Notes: a model not told the origin generated them from the sequence alone. Positions 9,111 to 18,528 are shown, counted from the first letter of the stretch. The stretch: 64,000 bases of DNA from Bradyrhizobium sp. CB1650 (GCF_029761915.1 NZ_CP121695.1:7531501-7595500), one strand, 5' to 3'. Made by a program: numbers and translations.

Positions 9111-9791
9111 TCAATCAGAGGCCCCCGTAGAGCTTTCGATGATCCGGCGGTTCGCGCCGCTGCGCTTTGAACAGAAGTAGACCAGCGATCGGCGCTCCCC
9201 GGTCAGCACAGGCTTCACTTCATGCCGGAGCTTACATGTGGTGACCAGTACCGCACCAAATGGCGGTCGGAACACCTGCTGCTCGTACCCGCTTGGATAT
9301 ACCACGAACTCACCCCCCTCGAAGTCTCTCGCGAGCTGCACAATCACCGAGTACTCGAAATCCGGGTCACTCGCAGCATCCAGATGGATGCCAACAAAGG
9401 AACCCGGAGGCATCCGATGCATTTGGCATCGGCGAATCACGCAATCTGACGTGGCGCCCAAGATCTTTTTTAGCACGAAGCTGCGGTCTTTCCTTTCAAG
9501 TAGCTTCATGAGCTGGCCTGGAGCTGCACCACTCGCGTCGCTAGGAGCGCGACCGGGCGGGTCTATCCTCACGCGTTTGACGAAAACATTGTGCGAGTCG
9601 CCGGCATCTCCCTCCCTCACTTCTTCTTCGGGAATCTCAGCCTGCAGCTGATCGATCTCGGCCAAGTCATCTTGGGTGAACAATATCTGGGGACCAATCA
9701 CGACCGTCCCCTTCACCAACAGCTCTATGCGGTATTTTGTCAAAGCTTCTTCTGAAAGCAGACGGGATTTATGAGTCATTGCGCGCGCCAT
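9111..9791 (-). CDS. 2-oxoglutarate/Fe(II)-dependent oxygenase (prolyl-4-hydroxylase-like fold)
   Basis: 226 residues. The C-terminal half has the double-stranded beta-helix signature: GIHLDAASDPDFEYSVIVQL gives the H-x-D iron ligands, FEGGEFVVYP forms the next strands, and KLRHEVKPVLTGERRSLVYF gives the distal His and the Arg that binds 2-oxoglutarate. All four key residues are present, so it should be catalytically competent. The N-terminal 90 residues (RIELLVKGTVVIGPQILF and a strongly acidic stretch) are not typical of the family. It starts 6 bp after the stop of the diiron/GFA fusion gene, so the two are almost certainly cotranscribed. Members hydroxylate peptides or small molecules; the substrate is unknown. 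A second in-frame ATG lies four codons in. Confidence 0.8.
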   Translation of the reverse strand: MARAMTHKSRLLSEEALTKYRIELLVKGTVVIGPQILFTQDDLAEIDQLQAEIPEEEVREGDAGDSHNVFVKRVRIDPPGRAPSDASGAAPGQLMKLLERKDRSFVLKKILGATSDCVIRRCQMHRMPPGSFVGIHLDAASDPDFEYSVIVQLARDFEGGEFVVYPSGYEQQVFRPPFGAVLVTTCKLRHEVKPVLTGERRSLVYFCSKRSGANRRIIESSTGASD

Positions 9792-9797
9792 TCGAGT

Positions 9798-11003
9798 TCA
9801 CTCCAGAGTTTTAGCTTCGACGCAGGGCTCCAGGTCCTGCTGCATCGAGCGGAATGCTTGGTCCCAATGCTCGCCATCGAACTCGCTTATTGATATGCGT
9901 TCGATGGTCCTGTTATCCAGGCATCGGATATTTACGCTGAAACCGGAGGGGTTCGACCGCGGCCTATAGAATGGCTTTACGCCGCAAACCCGACAAAACG
10001 TGTGCCGAGCGATGTTCTTGTTGAACTGGTACGTCGTGAGGAATTCTTCGCCGCACTCAATGACAAGCTTATTGCCAGGTACGAGCAAGTGCAGAAATCC
10101 AGACATTTGACAGATTGAGCAATTGCATCGAACTGCAGAGAGCTCTCGCGGCGCTTGGACGTAGAACTTGACAGAACCACAATGACAACGGCCATGGTGT
10201 TCGATCTCCGAATGATCATCTCCCTGAAGTGAGACAATTCGGAGCAGATCGCGGCACCACTGTAAGCTGAGCCGATAAGCTCGATCGAATTCATCCAAAA
10301 AGAGATCATTACGGTCAGCCGGGACAAGTTCGCCAATCAGCCGGCTTGTCATTTCTCCGTGATACTTCTCCGCGGGATCTTCTCCGCCGACATGGCTGCG
10401 GAAGTACTCAAGATCATCAGACCGCACCTCAAAGGTTTTGACCAGAGTGGTCCATAGCGACTGGATCATGTCCGCAGCATGTAGCTCAAAAGCGACCATG
10501 TAGGCGCAACGCACTAAGGGATCTTTTGATGACAATCCAGCATAGAGAGAATGCAAGTACCGCTTCGTCGTGGCGCTGTAGTTGGGCCGTATTGCTCTGC
10601 CGAGTAGTTGCGACGCATCCTTTCTAAACAGGTTCGAGTGGAAGTTTTTAGTCACCAGAATATCGGGTAGCGCCGCCTTTCCGCCCTGGAGAATTTGGCC
10701 ATAACCACCCGTCTCATCCCAACAGATGAAATTTGCGACCACACTGGTCAGTTCAACGTCCCTCGCAAGATCTCGATTGTGATTCATTGCATCGAATATG
10801 AGATCCTTTTGCGACCCCGCCTGCAGGTACGGGAACGCCTGTGACATGGCCAGATATTCGGGCAGCAGGCCAGCGACCTGGCCCTGGGACATCTCCGCCG
10901 CAAACGGGTGCGGGCCGAACAGGGCTCGCGCTTGCTCAGTCAAATACTCGCAGCATATCAGCGGATGCTGATCGGATGTAAATCGAGACCCTTGAGATGT
11001 CAT
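9798..11003 (-). CDS. Fusion protein: heme-oxygenase-like diiron domain plus GFA zinc domain
   Basis: 401 residues from the ATG at 11003, which is chosen because AGGGG sits 5 bp before it; an upstream in-frame start at 11063 has no such signal. Residues 1 to about 260 are all-helical. They contain VAFELHAADMIQSLW and then LEYFRSHVGGEDPAEKYH, the F-x-x-H-x-x-x-D/E-...-H pattern of heme-oxygenase-like diiron oxidases (HDO; CADD/SznF/UndA-type fold). Residues about 268-375 form a GFA domain (glutathione-dependent formaldehyde-activating family) with complete cysteine clusters: CHCGSVKF, CNCSICQMSG and FCRVCGVKPFY. I know of no standard family with this architecture. The 2OG oxygenase gene follows after 6 bp. 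The product may be a modifying oxidase whose reactive carbonyl product is handled by the GFA part; that role is inference. Confidence 0.7.
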   Translation of the reverse strand: MTSQGSRFTSDQHPLICCEYLTEQARALFGPHPFAAEMSQGQVAGLLPEYLAMSQAFPYLQAGSQKDLIFDAMNHNRDLARDVELTSVVANFICWDETGGYGQILQGGKAALPDILVTKNFHSNLFRKDASQLLGRAIRPNYSATTKRYLHSLYAGLSSKDPLVRCAYMVAFELHAADMIQSLWTTLVKTFEVRSDDLEYFRSHVGGEDPAEKYHGEMTSRLIGELVPADRNDLFLDEFDRAYRLSLQWCRDLLRIVSLQGDDHSEIEHHGRCHCGSVKFYVQAPRELSAVRCNCSICQMSGFLHLLVPGNKLVIECGEEFLTTYQFNKNIARHTFCRVCGVKPFYRPRSNPSGFSVNIRCLDNRTIERISISEFDGEHWDQAFRSMQQDLEPCVEAKTLE

Positions 11004-11063
11004 TTGACCCCTGGCGATGAGGAGAGAACGGTCCTTGACGGAGCAACTTCGTCTCCGGGCCAA

Positions 11064-12095
11064 CTATGGGCTATTGCGATTTCGTTGGTTTCCATGGGCT
11101 TGTGATGGCGTTGATCACCCAGGCGACATTCTTAGTGGCCACCTTCGCGGTAGCAGACATCGGCATGCTCAGTCCTGCTCACGCGCTTCAACACGTTCAT
11201 CAACTGAGCGGCGGCGATCCAGACGGATACCGGTCCGCGACGCGAATTCCGGGCACGGCCAGCATTCGCTTGCAGAGCCATGGTGAGATTTGCGCCGCGC
11301 AGGCCCTCTCGGTTTCTGCTCCTGCCAGTTGGTCGAACCGCTATGAGCTTCATACAACATTACAAGGACTATCCGCCTCTACCTGGCTCTTGGGCCTTCG
11401 GCCGCAAGCCGCGCGAAATGCAGGCTGCTGGCCGGCACGAGCTTCTCAAAGAGACCGCCGCTAGGTTTCGCGTTCGCGAGCACCACCCCGCCGTTCTCTT
11501 GCATGCTTACAGCAATCACCGTGCCAACTCGTGCACTCACCCCCACAGATTCTGATTACATTGACAAAACGCTAGCGACCGATTTCTCATTGCAAGTGTA
11601 TTGAACCTGACAGCGCTTGCACGGCCGTCAAAAACCAAACGGCGAAGCGCCACTCACAATGGTATAGGGCTGTTGAATCGCGAAAATTAGTCCAAAGGTG
11701 CCACATAGGTGAGCTTCGCGCCCTCGACAGCGCGACAGTGCTTTGGGCGTTCGGACGCTAGTATGGTGATCCCGGTCGCGGACGTAATCCGTCTTCGCTC
11801 GTGACAACTACGCGCGAAACACTCGCCTCAACGCCGTCGAACACGACCATGCAGTCCGATCTGGTCGCATGCGCAGGCCTTTGTCGATCTGCCTGACAAT
11901 CGCGGCCAACTCCGGACATTGATCGAGGCCATAACGTGGTCTACGGAACATGCGGTCCCAGGTGATCGCGAGCAATCGCGAACGCGATGCACCCGGACTG
12001 CGCTGGTCGCGGGCCGAGAGGCCTAGCTACAGTTGCGCGCTCACTTGGCGCGGGTGCCTCTTGGCGTTGGGACGTCGTTGCCAGGACTCTACAGA
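11064..12095. other. Gene-poor stretch
   Basis: No reliable coding frame or RNA is seen between the diiron/GFA gene and fixA. On the minus strand at 11042-11057 a GG-N10-GC pair (CGGAGACGAAGTTGCT) lies at a plausible distance for an RpoN promoter of the diiron/GFA gene. The match around -24 is poor, so it is only noted. Confidence 0.4.
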
Positions 12096-12938
12096 TCAAG
12101 CGTCACGGACAAGTGCCGTAAGATCAGCTTCGAGCTTAGGTTGACGCTTGAAAATCGCATCTATCAGCGCTTGCGCCGGTTGTTCGGTAGCCTCAACCAG
12201 CGCCGCCTTCTCAGCCCGCGCAGAGGGAGCGAACACTCGCTTGACGACGGTCGGCGATCCCTTGAGGCCGCATTTGGAGACGTCTTCAATACCGGCATCA
12301 TGCGCACTCCATTTCACGATTTGGGCACGCGCGGCACGCAAGGCATCTGCCATTGCGCCACGCCGAATCTGATTCGTCGCCTCCAGCATGGTGATGAGAC
12401 AGGGCAGCCTCGTGTGCAGCACTTGGATACCACCTTCAGAGCGTCGTTCCACTTCAATCGTATGGTTGGCGAGATCTAAGGATCTGACCTTCGCAACGTA
12501 AGTTAGCTGCAGTACGCCCAGCCGCTTTGCGATGCCGGGCCCAACCTGCGCCGTATCGCCGTCGATGGTCTGCTTTCCCGTGAAGATGAGGTTTGTCGGG
12601 CCATATTCCTTATCAATTTTTCGGATGGCTGTTGCAAGTGCATACGTTGTTGCCAGGGTGTCGGAGCCCGCAAAGCAGCGATCGGTGAGTAGGACGGCGC
12701 GATCGGCGCCATAAGTCAGCGCCTTTCGCAAAGAATCTTCCGCCGATGGCGGTCCCATTGTAAGCACGGTAATTTCGCCGCCGAACCGATCGCGCAGCTC
12801 CAGCGCGGCCTCGAGCGCGAAGAGATCATATGGGTTGATGATGGTCGGCACCCCCTGACGCATGATTGTATTGGTCACGGGGTGCACGCGGATCTGCGCC
12901 GAGTCCGGAACCTGTTTGATGCAGACGACATTGTGCAC
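12096..12938 (-). CDS. fixA: FixA, electron-transfer flavoprotein beta subunit
   Basis: 280 residues, full length for FixA. Diagnostic stretches: VVCIKQVPDSAQIRVHPVTN at the N-terminus, INPYDLFALEAALELRD, GADRAVLLTDRCFAGSDTLA, and LIFTGKQTIDGDTAQVGPGI, the ETF-beta signature region. FixA pairs with FixB and works with FixC and FixX to feed electrons of lowered potential to nitrogenase in the bacteroid. It lies downstream of nifA in the same direction, as in Bradyrhizobium where fixR-nifA and fixA adjoin. The 673 bp between them hold a -24/-12 element and a dispersed repeat. fixB, fixC and fixX are not adjacent here, as is usual in this genus. Confidence 0.95.
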   Translation of the reverse strand: MHNVVCIKQVPDSAQIRVHPVTNTIMRQGVPTIINPYDLFALEAALELRDRFGGEITVLTMGPPSAEDSLRKALTYGADRAVLLTDRCFAGSDTLATTYALATAIRKIDKEYGPTNLIFTGKQTIDGDTAQVGPGIAKRLGVLQLTYVAKVRSLDLANHTIEVERRSEGGIQVLHTRLPCLITMLEATNQIRRGAMADALRAARAQIVKWSAHDAGIEDVSKCGLKGSPTVVKRVFAPSARAEKAALVEATEQPAQALIDAIFKRQPKLEADLTALVRDA

Positions 12939-12976
12939 GGTGTTGCTCCAAAAGTTGCGACAGCTACGAAGAGCAG

Positions 12977-12992
12977 AGCAAGTGTTGTACCA
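12977..12992 (-). promoter_or_regulatory. RpoN -24/-12 promoter of fixA
   Basis: On the minus strand TGGTACAACACTTGCT: GG and GC are separated by 10 bp and the -12 half TTGCT is exact. The element ends 39 bp above the fixA ATG. No perfect TGT-N10-ACA was found upstream; the nearest TGT near 13110 lacks the ACA half. Confidence 0.65.
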
Positions 12993-13215
12993 TCACCCGC
13001 CCTTTTGGAGTCGGCTTGCCTTTACACAGGCTTAGACCGGGTGATCTACCCCTCTAGCCCGCTCTTCCCGACGAACAATGCCAACATAAGCCAGGGCTGC
13101 GACAGCGCTGTTCCGCAGGGCGCGCCAGCTGAGTGAGGCCAGCTTGCGACAGATTACCGCCGCTAATCACCAGCGGGCGGCGGACCGATTGACGTTCATT
13201 GGTCATTGCCACTCA

Positions 13216-13315
13216 CTAAAGCGCGATGAGACTAAGATGAATCGCTATCGCGCTTTAGATCCTTTGTTTGAGCATGATCTTTCGGAAATCCGCTTCACAC
13301 TTTTCCGGATCATGC
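13216..13315. repeat. Two-hairpin dispersed repeat typical of Rhizobiales
   Basis: Two adjacent imperfect palindromes. 13216-13258 pairs CTAAAGCGCGAT with ATCGCGCTTTAG. 13272-13315 pairs GCATGATC with GATCATGC around TTTCCGG/CCGGAAA-like arms. This composite is a familiar intergenic repeat of Bradyrhizobium and relatives. It lies between nifA and fixA and could act as an attenuator or mRNA-stability element. Confidence 0.7.
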
Positions 13316-13611
13316 CCTAGTCCGAGCTTGATCGGCGGATAGGCATATAGCTTATTCAGGTGAGCAATCGACGGTTCGCGATTGCATGGCCCGCAGGTGA
13401 CGCTCGGTATGTCATTGCGCAAGTCCATGTCTCACCGAACCAGGTGAGCTCGCCTTTCGACAGCAGTTCCGCAAGTGGGCGGGGTGGTTTCGCTCTGGAC
13501 CAAGTTGCCGCCGAGGGTGGACCCGCTCCCTTCAGATCGCGATGAGATTGCCTATCGAAGGTCGTCCTCATATAGCTATTTGGCAGCAGCAGTTCCGGCC
13601 GATGTTGTCGT

Positions 13612-15366
13612 TCAGAACCGCTTTATTTCGATTCCATATTTCCTCAGCGCGTAGCCGATCTGGCGCGGCGTTAGTCCGAGCAGGCGCGCTGCTTTTGCCT
13701 GCACCCAGCCAGATTTTTCCATGGCCGCAATGACCCGTTCGCGATCGGCCATCTTCGCGCCGCTAACGAGAACTGTGCCGGGAGGCCCCAGCGAGTCCAG
13801 TTCGCCGCCGACAGACTGGACCGGCTGGGTCGCTTCAGCTAGCGGAATGGTGGACTTTGCGGGCATCGGTGGCCTGGGTGCGGGCTGCTCTTTCCTCTCG
13901 TCCGACGTGCTTTTCCACAGCATCGCGGAAAGGCACTGCTCGTGGAAGCATGCAAAGTCGCTTCTCACGATCGATGATCCGGCGCACAGCGTCGCTGTCC
14001 GCTCGATGCAGTTTTCGAGTTCGCGGACATTTCCCGGAAAGCCGCAGTTCATCAGTACATCGATCGCACTCGCCTCCAACGTCAGAGTACGGCCGTTCTC
14101 GTTATTGAAATTTCTGAGGAACTCCCTGGCAAGCTGAGGAATATCACTGCGTCTTTCGCGTAGCGGTGGCAACAGTAGGGGAACTACGCTGATGCGATAG
14201 TAAAGGTCCGCCCGGAACTCGCTCCTTGCGACAGCCTCTTCAAGGTTCTTGTTGGTCGCAGCTATCACTCGAACATCGACCTTAATAGTCTGGTTGCTGC
14301 CGACGCGCTCGAACTCCTGCTCTTGCAAAACGCGCAGCAACTTCGCCTGGAACGGAGCTGAGATCTCGCCGATCTCGTCAAGAAAAAGCGTTCCTTTGTC
14401 AGCAAGTTCGAAGCGTCCCTTGCGCGAGCTGAACGCACCGGTGAAGGCGCCTTTCTCATGACCAAATAATTCGGATTCCAAGACGGTCTCAGGAAGCGCC
14501 GCGCAATTCAGCTTAACGAACGGGCGCTTGGCGCGGGGCGATGATTCGTGAATGGCCTTGGCTACGAGTTCCTTTCCGGTACCGGATTCGCCACGCAGCA
14601 GAACTGTGCTGTTCGATCTGGCTACAACCGCAATCTTCTCGAGCAGCCCTCGCACCGCCGGGCTGTCGCCAATGATCCCATGGACGTGTAGCTTCTTGCG
14701 CTCCCGAGATGGTTGCCTGAGCTCTAGTACTTCCTTTTGTAGCCGGTCTTTCTCCGCCATCAGTCGTTCGCGATCGCAGGCGAACAAGCGGTGTAACTTC
14801 ACTGTTTGTCCCACCAGGTTGGCGATCATGGCGAGCAGTCGCGCATCGTACTCAAGCCGGAGACTCGACCTATCGTCCCGCATGCGGTCGACCGTCAGCG
14901 TACCCACGACCTTCCGATCAATGCGAATGGGAACCCCGATGAACGACACTGGAATACTATCGGAGGCGCCGAGCACTTCCCGGTCGGCAGCGCTGAATAC
15001 CGGCTCGGCGGCCACGTTCTCGACGACGAGAGGCCTGTCCGCCGCGATGATCTGGTCAATTGCGTTCCGCGGCAGTCGCATCCGGTAGCGTTCGTCGCTG
15101 CCTTCGTTCCAGCCCGCGCCTACTGCGACGTCCGGCATGCCGTCCTCGTCGACGAGTGAGACGATGCCGTGTCGCATTTGCACGAACGATTGCAAAAGAC
15201 CAACAACGTTGGCCAACGTGACTTCGAGCCGACAAGGAGCGGTAAGAATTTTCGATATTTCGAAGATGCCGGTGAGCGCGCTCTCACGCAACGGCTCCCC
15301 CGGGAGCTTACCCTCCGGCTCAGGTTGCGAGGCGGGTCTTTCGTGTGAGAAAGGGATATCCAGCAT
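13612..15366 (-). CDS. nifA: NifA, sigma-54-dependent activator of nitrogen-fixation genes
   Basis: 584 residues from the ATG at 15366, which has GGAGG 7 bp upstream; a longer frame to 15435 lacks such support and would add 23 atypical residues. Domain order: N-terminal GAF (about 35-190, ESALTGIFEISKILTAP onward); AAA+ domain (about 220-455) with Walker A GESGTGKE, the GAFTGA loop that contacts sigma-54, and Walker B TLFLDEIG; an interdomain linker with cysteines, the basis of oxygen sensitivity in this class; and a C-terminal HTH (SGWVQAKAARLLGLTPRQIG). It is cotranscribed with fixR, whose stop is 248 bp upstream of this ATG. It activates RpoN promoters bearing TGT-N10-ACA sites. Confidence 0.97.
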   Translation of the reverse strand: MLDIPFSHERPASQPEPEGKLPGEPLRESALTGIFEISKILTAPCRLEVTLANVVGLLQSFVQMRHGIVSLVDEDGMPDVAVGAGWNEGSDERYRMRLPRNAIDQIIAADRPLVVENVAAEPVFSAADREVLGASDSIPVSFIGVPIRIDRKVVGTLTVDRMRDDRSSLRLEYDARLLAMIANLVGQTVKLHRLFACDRERLMAEKDRLQKEVLELRQPSRERKKLHVHGIIGDSPAVRGLLEKIAVVARSNSTVLLRGESGTGKELVAKAIHESSPRAKRPFVKLNCAALPETVLESELFGHEKGAFTGAFSSRKGRFELADKGTLFLDEIGEISAPFQAKLLRVLQEQEFERVGSNQTIKVDVRVIAATNKNLEEAVARSEFRADLYYRISVVPLLLPPLRERRSDIPQLAREFLRNFNNENGRTLTLEASAIDVLMNCGFPGNVRELENCIERTATLCAGSSIVRSDFACFHEQCLSAMLWKSTSDERKEQPAPRPPMPAKSTIPLAEATQPVQSVGGELDSLGPPGTVLVSGAKMADRERVIAAMEKSGWVQAKAARLLGLTPRQIGYALRKYGIEIKRF

Positions 15367-15614
15367 GAGGCGGCCTCCGTTGTCTTGATCGTCCTCCCTG
15401 GTACCTTGTCCTGGTTGGCGAGCTTCGTTTTGCATGTCACTCTCGATCTAACGCCAAGTGTTGACGAGATGACATAGAACCGTAAGACCTTTTCATGGCA
15501 CGACGATAAACTTACAGTGTGCCTTCATTCATTTTGCGGATTGCGCATCGTCAGCGGGGAACATAAGTGCCGCTGCTGCCGCTCAAGTCACCTGTGTCGC
15601 CATGGCGGGCCGAT

Positions 15615-16451
15615 TCACAGATGTTGCCCACCATTGACCGGCACCTCGGCCCCCGTGACATAGCTCGCCGCATCCGAGCACAGGAAGAAGATGACCTTGG
15701 CCACTTCATCCGGGGTTCCCACTCTGCGCAGCGGGATACTTGGCACGAGACGCGCTTCTGTGTCGGGCGATAACATGTCCGTCCTGATTTCGCCGGGCGC
15801 GATCGCATTCACACGAATGCCATGCGGCGCATAGTCGTGCGCCATTTCACGGGTGAGGCTCGCAAGCGCAGCTTTTGACGTCGCATAGGCACTCCCGGCA
15901 AAAGGGTGCACCCGCGAGCCCGCGATCGAAGTCACGTTCACGATCGATCCTGACCCGGCTCTTAGCTCATCAAACAAACCCTGCGCCAGCAGGATCGGGG
16001 CCACCAAATTGAGATGGAACACCCTCATCCAGGTCTCGGTTGACGTCGTCAACGATGTCATCCGATCGCCAGCGGGCGTTTTCGGCGAGACACCAGCATT
16101 GTTCACTAGCGCGTGCAAAGGTGCACCGGCCAAGCGCATCTTGACCTCAGTGATCGCGCGCGGCAGCATTCGATGATTGCTGAGGTCGATCTGGACATGA
16201 TCATCGTCCCCTGCGTGCCAGGGACATCGCTCGCCGTCGAACGGTTGACGCGCGCAAGAAATGATGCGCCAGCCCGCCTCCGAGAACAGCTTAGCAGTGG
16301 CATGACCAATTCCGCGCGATGCTCCGGTGAGCAACATCGCCTTCTGTTCTCCGCCATGAACGCGGGCCCTATCGGCGTGAAAGGGGCAACCCAAATGTGT
16401 TTCGGGCAGCGAGCCTGTGATCAGATCGTCATTTGGCAGATCGAGACCCAC
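15615..16451 (-). CDS. fixR: FixR, short-chain dehydrogenase/reductase upstream of nifA
   Basis: 278 residues from a GTG at 16451. That start is chosen because AGGAGG lies 5 bp before it and a longer frame to 16550 would run over the promoter. The SDR fold is clear: nucleotide-binding TGASRGIG, NNAGVS, the catalytic serine region NVTSIAGS, and the Y-x-x-x-K pair in SAYATSKAAL, followed by HGIRVNAIAPG. All catalytic residues are kept. FixR is the first gene of the fixR-nifA operon in Bradyrhizobium. Its own function is unknown and it is reported to be dispensable for fixation. Confidence 0.95.
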   Translation of the reverse strand: MGLDLPNDDLITGSLPETHLGCPFHADRARVHGGEQKAMLLTGASRGIGHATAKLFSEAGWRIISCARQPFDGERCPWHAGDDDHVQIDLSNHRMLPRAITEVKMRLAGAPLHALVNNAGVSPKTPAGDRMTSLTTSTETWMRVFHLNLVAPILLAQGLFDELRAGSGSIVNVTSIAGSRVHPFAGSAYATSKAALASLTREMAHDYAPHGIRVNAIAPGEIRTDMLSPDTEARLVPSIPLRRVGTPDEVAKVIFFLCSDAASYVTGAEVPVNGGQHL

Positions 16452-16485
16452 GCCCGCCTCCTCTCCTGTTGCGCGCCGCACGCGT

Positions 16486-16501
16486 AGCAGGATTTGGGCC
16501 A
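16486..16501 (-). promoter_or_regulatory. -24/-12 promoter of fixR-nifA
   Basis: Minus strand TGGCCCAAATCCTGCT, with GG and GC 10 bp apart. It places the start of transcription near 16473, about 22 nt before the fixR GTG. The assignment is supported by the RegR box centred about 66-68 bp upstream of that point, the spacing known for the B. japonicum fixR promoter. Confidence 0.65.
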
Positions 16502-16531
16502 TCGCGATGCAGCTAAATCCGCTTCCGTTTT

Positions 16532-16546
16532 GCGTCCTAATGTCGC
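16532..16546 (-). promoter_or_regulatory. RegR box (UAS) of fixR-nifA
   Basis: Minus strand GCGACATTAGGACGC agrees at every defined position with the RegR consensus G-N-G-(A/G)-C-(A/G)-T-T-N-N-G-N-C-G-C known from B. japonicum. It sits at about -68 relative to the predicted RpoN start, so redox-responsive RegSR control of nifA is expected. Confidence 0.8.
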
Positions 16547-16551
16547 GCACG

Positions 16552-17252
16552 CGGAATGCTTGGCGGATTCAACACACGGTGCGTTTGCTTTGTGACAGTG
16601 ATGGTGCATCAGCTACGTAATGTCACGAGCTCACGCGCCTGCGTCAAGACCAGGTTGCAAGCCGCACGTTATCTCCTGATTGCACAGGCGGAAGAGCCAG
16701 CGGAGGCCAGCGCCTCTCGTCGAAGCAACTATCGATCAGGATAGCGGCCACGGCCAGTAGCCGCGTCAACTCGAAAACTGACGTTACACGCCTCAACGTT
16801 AGATTCGCTGGCAACTGATACTGACTTCACGTCCAACACTGGCACATCGCCGGTCGGATTGATTCCGGACCACGACCTGGCGTGCTGAACGTTTCCCCAA
16901 AATAGTGGATCTCGAGAGCGCCCGTCCGCACCTGCGAGCGCCCGACCGCCACGACGGAACGCACCGGCTGAACGGCGAACCTTTCGATATGTTCATCCGT
17001 GATCGACCACCGATTAGCTTCGACTTGCGGGCGAAGATGAAGACGTTGTTTAACGCGGCTGCAGGACGTTGACGCCATTGTTGTCGACGTCGAGCTTCTG
17101 CGGAAGGCATTCGGCCGCCGCATCGTTCTGTTCTCCGCTGGAAGTTCGCGGCAGCGCATCCCTTTGCACAGACATTCGCCGCCCCGAAAAGAACTGCCAG
17201 TACTGCTGGATGCAAAGAGCGGCAATCAGATCGATCAATCGAGCTACGACTT
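16552..17252. other. Stretch between fixR and nodZ with no assigned gene
   Basis: One minus-strand frame (about 16827-17060) contains LRPQVEANRWSITDEHIERF and VVAVGRSQVRTGALEIHYFG, which look protein-like. The frame around them is poor and no family could be named. It may be the tail of a decayed gene. Confidence 0.4.
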
Positions 17253-18365
17253 TCATGAAGCTACGAGATCTTTCGATTTTTCTTCAATCAAGATCAATCG
17301 GCTGGGATCATTCAAATCGAATTCTATAACGCGTGGGGCAAAGAGACGCGCATAGCGCGTGAAGGCGCTCGTCGGGGGAAAACGGATCACAGTGTCGCAG
17401 CGCGCAAGGAGATACATTTCGATGAGGGCGGAAAAGCCGCCCTCGGCTCCGAGCGCCGCGTTGTGCAATGGGCCAGCCTGAGGCGCCTGGAATCGTTTTG
17501 GGATCGTGAAAACATCAGGGAATATAGTCGAAATCTTCTCAAGCACGAGCGCGCTGTCCGTGCACAGGAAAGCCCTCACGGGTTTTGCGTGGGGTAACCC
17601 CCTGGCCTTATCAATGGCATTACAGACCTGTCGCAAGGCGCGCTCCGGGTCAGCCCAGTAGGGAGCATGCCCCATGACATCCTCGCCGTTGCCATGCCGG
17701 ACATGGATGCCGATTACGCTGTACGATTCAAAGTGCTCGCGGTAGATAGCATCAATCCGAGCCAGAATTTCAGGTCGTGGCTTGATGCTCCGAAAGATTT
17801 CTCGTTCGGCCTCCTGATCGCAGCGCCACATCAGGCAGGCGTCACACACAACCGTGTTAGCGTCACTATCTTTCTGACTTTGGAACAGTTGATCGAGTTC
17901 GTCGCGCTCCCGGAAAATCTGCTCGTCCGGGCGATAGACGCAATCGATGGATGGCTTGTTCCACCATGCCGGGAAGAATGGTCCCGGAAATGAACACTGG
18001 TTGATCTCGTCACCGCAAATCACCCGCACGCCAGCAATGTCTTGAACCGGTTCGAAGAAAACTGGAAAGGCATTGGTGAATGGGTCATCGAGATAACAAG
18101 ATCCCCGCCAATCAATGGCTAGCGTCCGCCCCGTCTGCTTTGCAAAACGCCAGGCTGCCGCCAGTGACCACAGGCAATCGCCGAACCCCGTACGTCGCCG
18201 GGAAACTACGAACCGGTGTTTCCTCGAGCCGCTAAGCATCTGCATTTCCTCTTCTCGGGCTCCTGGTTGGACAACAGACGTCATTGCAGACATCTCACGT
18301 ATCATCTGGTCCGAGGCCATGGCCTGAAATCGCGGTGCCGGCGAGCTGCGTCGGTAGAACTTCAT
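17253..18365 (-). CDS. nodZ: NodZ, alpha-1,6-fucosyltransferase of Nod factors
   Basis: Transfers fucose from GDP-fucose to C6 of the reducing-end GlcNAc of the lipochitooligosaccharide. The GT23 features are visible: FVVSRRRTGFGDCLWSLAAA at the N-terminus (nucleotide-sugar binding), VIGIHVRHGNGED (the HxRxGN loop with the essential arginine), FLCTDSALVLE, and IRFPPTSAFTRYARLF at the C-terminus. The open frame gives 370 residues, but the first 42 are low in family character. A second ATG at 18239 follows GAGGAAA at a good distance and would start just before the conserved domain, so the shorter form of about 328 residues is likely. It follows nolO by 163 bp in the same direction. Confidence 0.95.
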   Translation of the reverse strand: MKFYRRSSPAPRFQAMASDQMIREMSAMTSVVQPGAREEEMQMLSGSRKHRFVVSRRRTGFGDCLWSLAAAWRFAKQTGRTLAIDWRGSCYLDDPFTNAFPVFFEPVQDIAGVRVICGDEINQCSFPGPFFPAWWNKPSIDCVYRPDEQIFRERDELDQLFQSQKDSDANTVVCDACLMWRCDQEAEREIFRSIKPRPEILARIDAIYREHFESYSVIGIHVRHGNGEDVMGHAPYWADPERALRQVCNAIDKARGLPHAKPVRAFLCTDSALVLEKISTIFPDVFTIPKRFQAPQAGPLHNAALGAEGGFSALIEMYLLARCDTVIRFPPTSAFTRYARLFAPRVIEFDLNDPSRLILIEEKSKDLVAS

Positions 18366-18528
18366 AGCAGCGCTATCCCTGATCTGCCGCGTTCTCTCAA
18401 ACTTTCCATTTCTTCCTCAGCGGTGTTGCGTCGACGTGTCCGGAGTCGGATGCCCGATGACCCCTGTGCGTCGGATGGCCTGCCCCCCTAACTTGCAGGC
18501 ATCGGCAGGCCATGCTCATGACGTCCGG

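Noticed and set aside
13612..15435. Longer nifA frame starting at 15435
   Set aside because: The ATG at 15366 has GGAGG at the right distance and fits the family start; the extra 23 residues are atypical.
15735..15755. TTGGCACGAGACGCGC as a plus-strand RpoN promoter
   Set aside because: It lies inside fixR on the opposite strand with no gene to serve; likely chance.
15615..16550. Longer fixR frame starting at 16550
   Set aside because: It would cover the RegR box and the -24/-12 element. The GTG at 16451 has AGGAGG and gives 278 residues.
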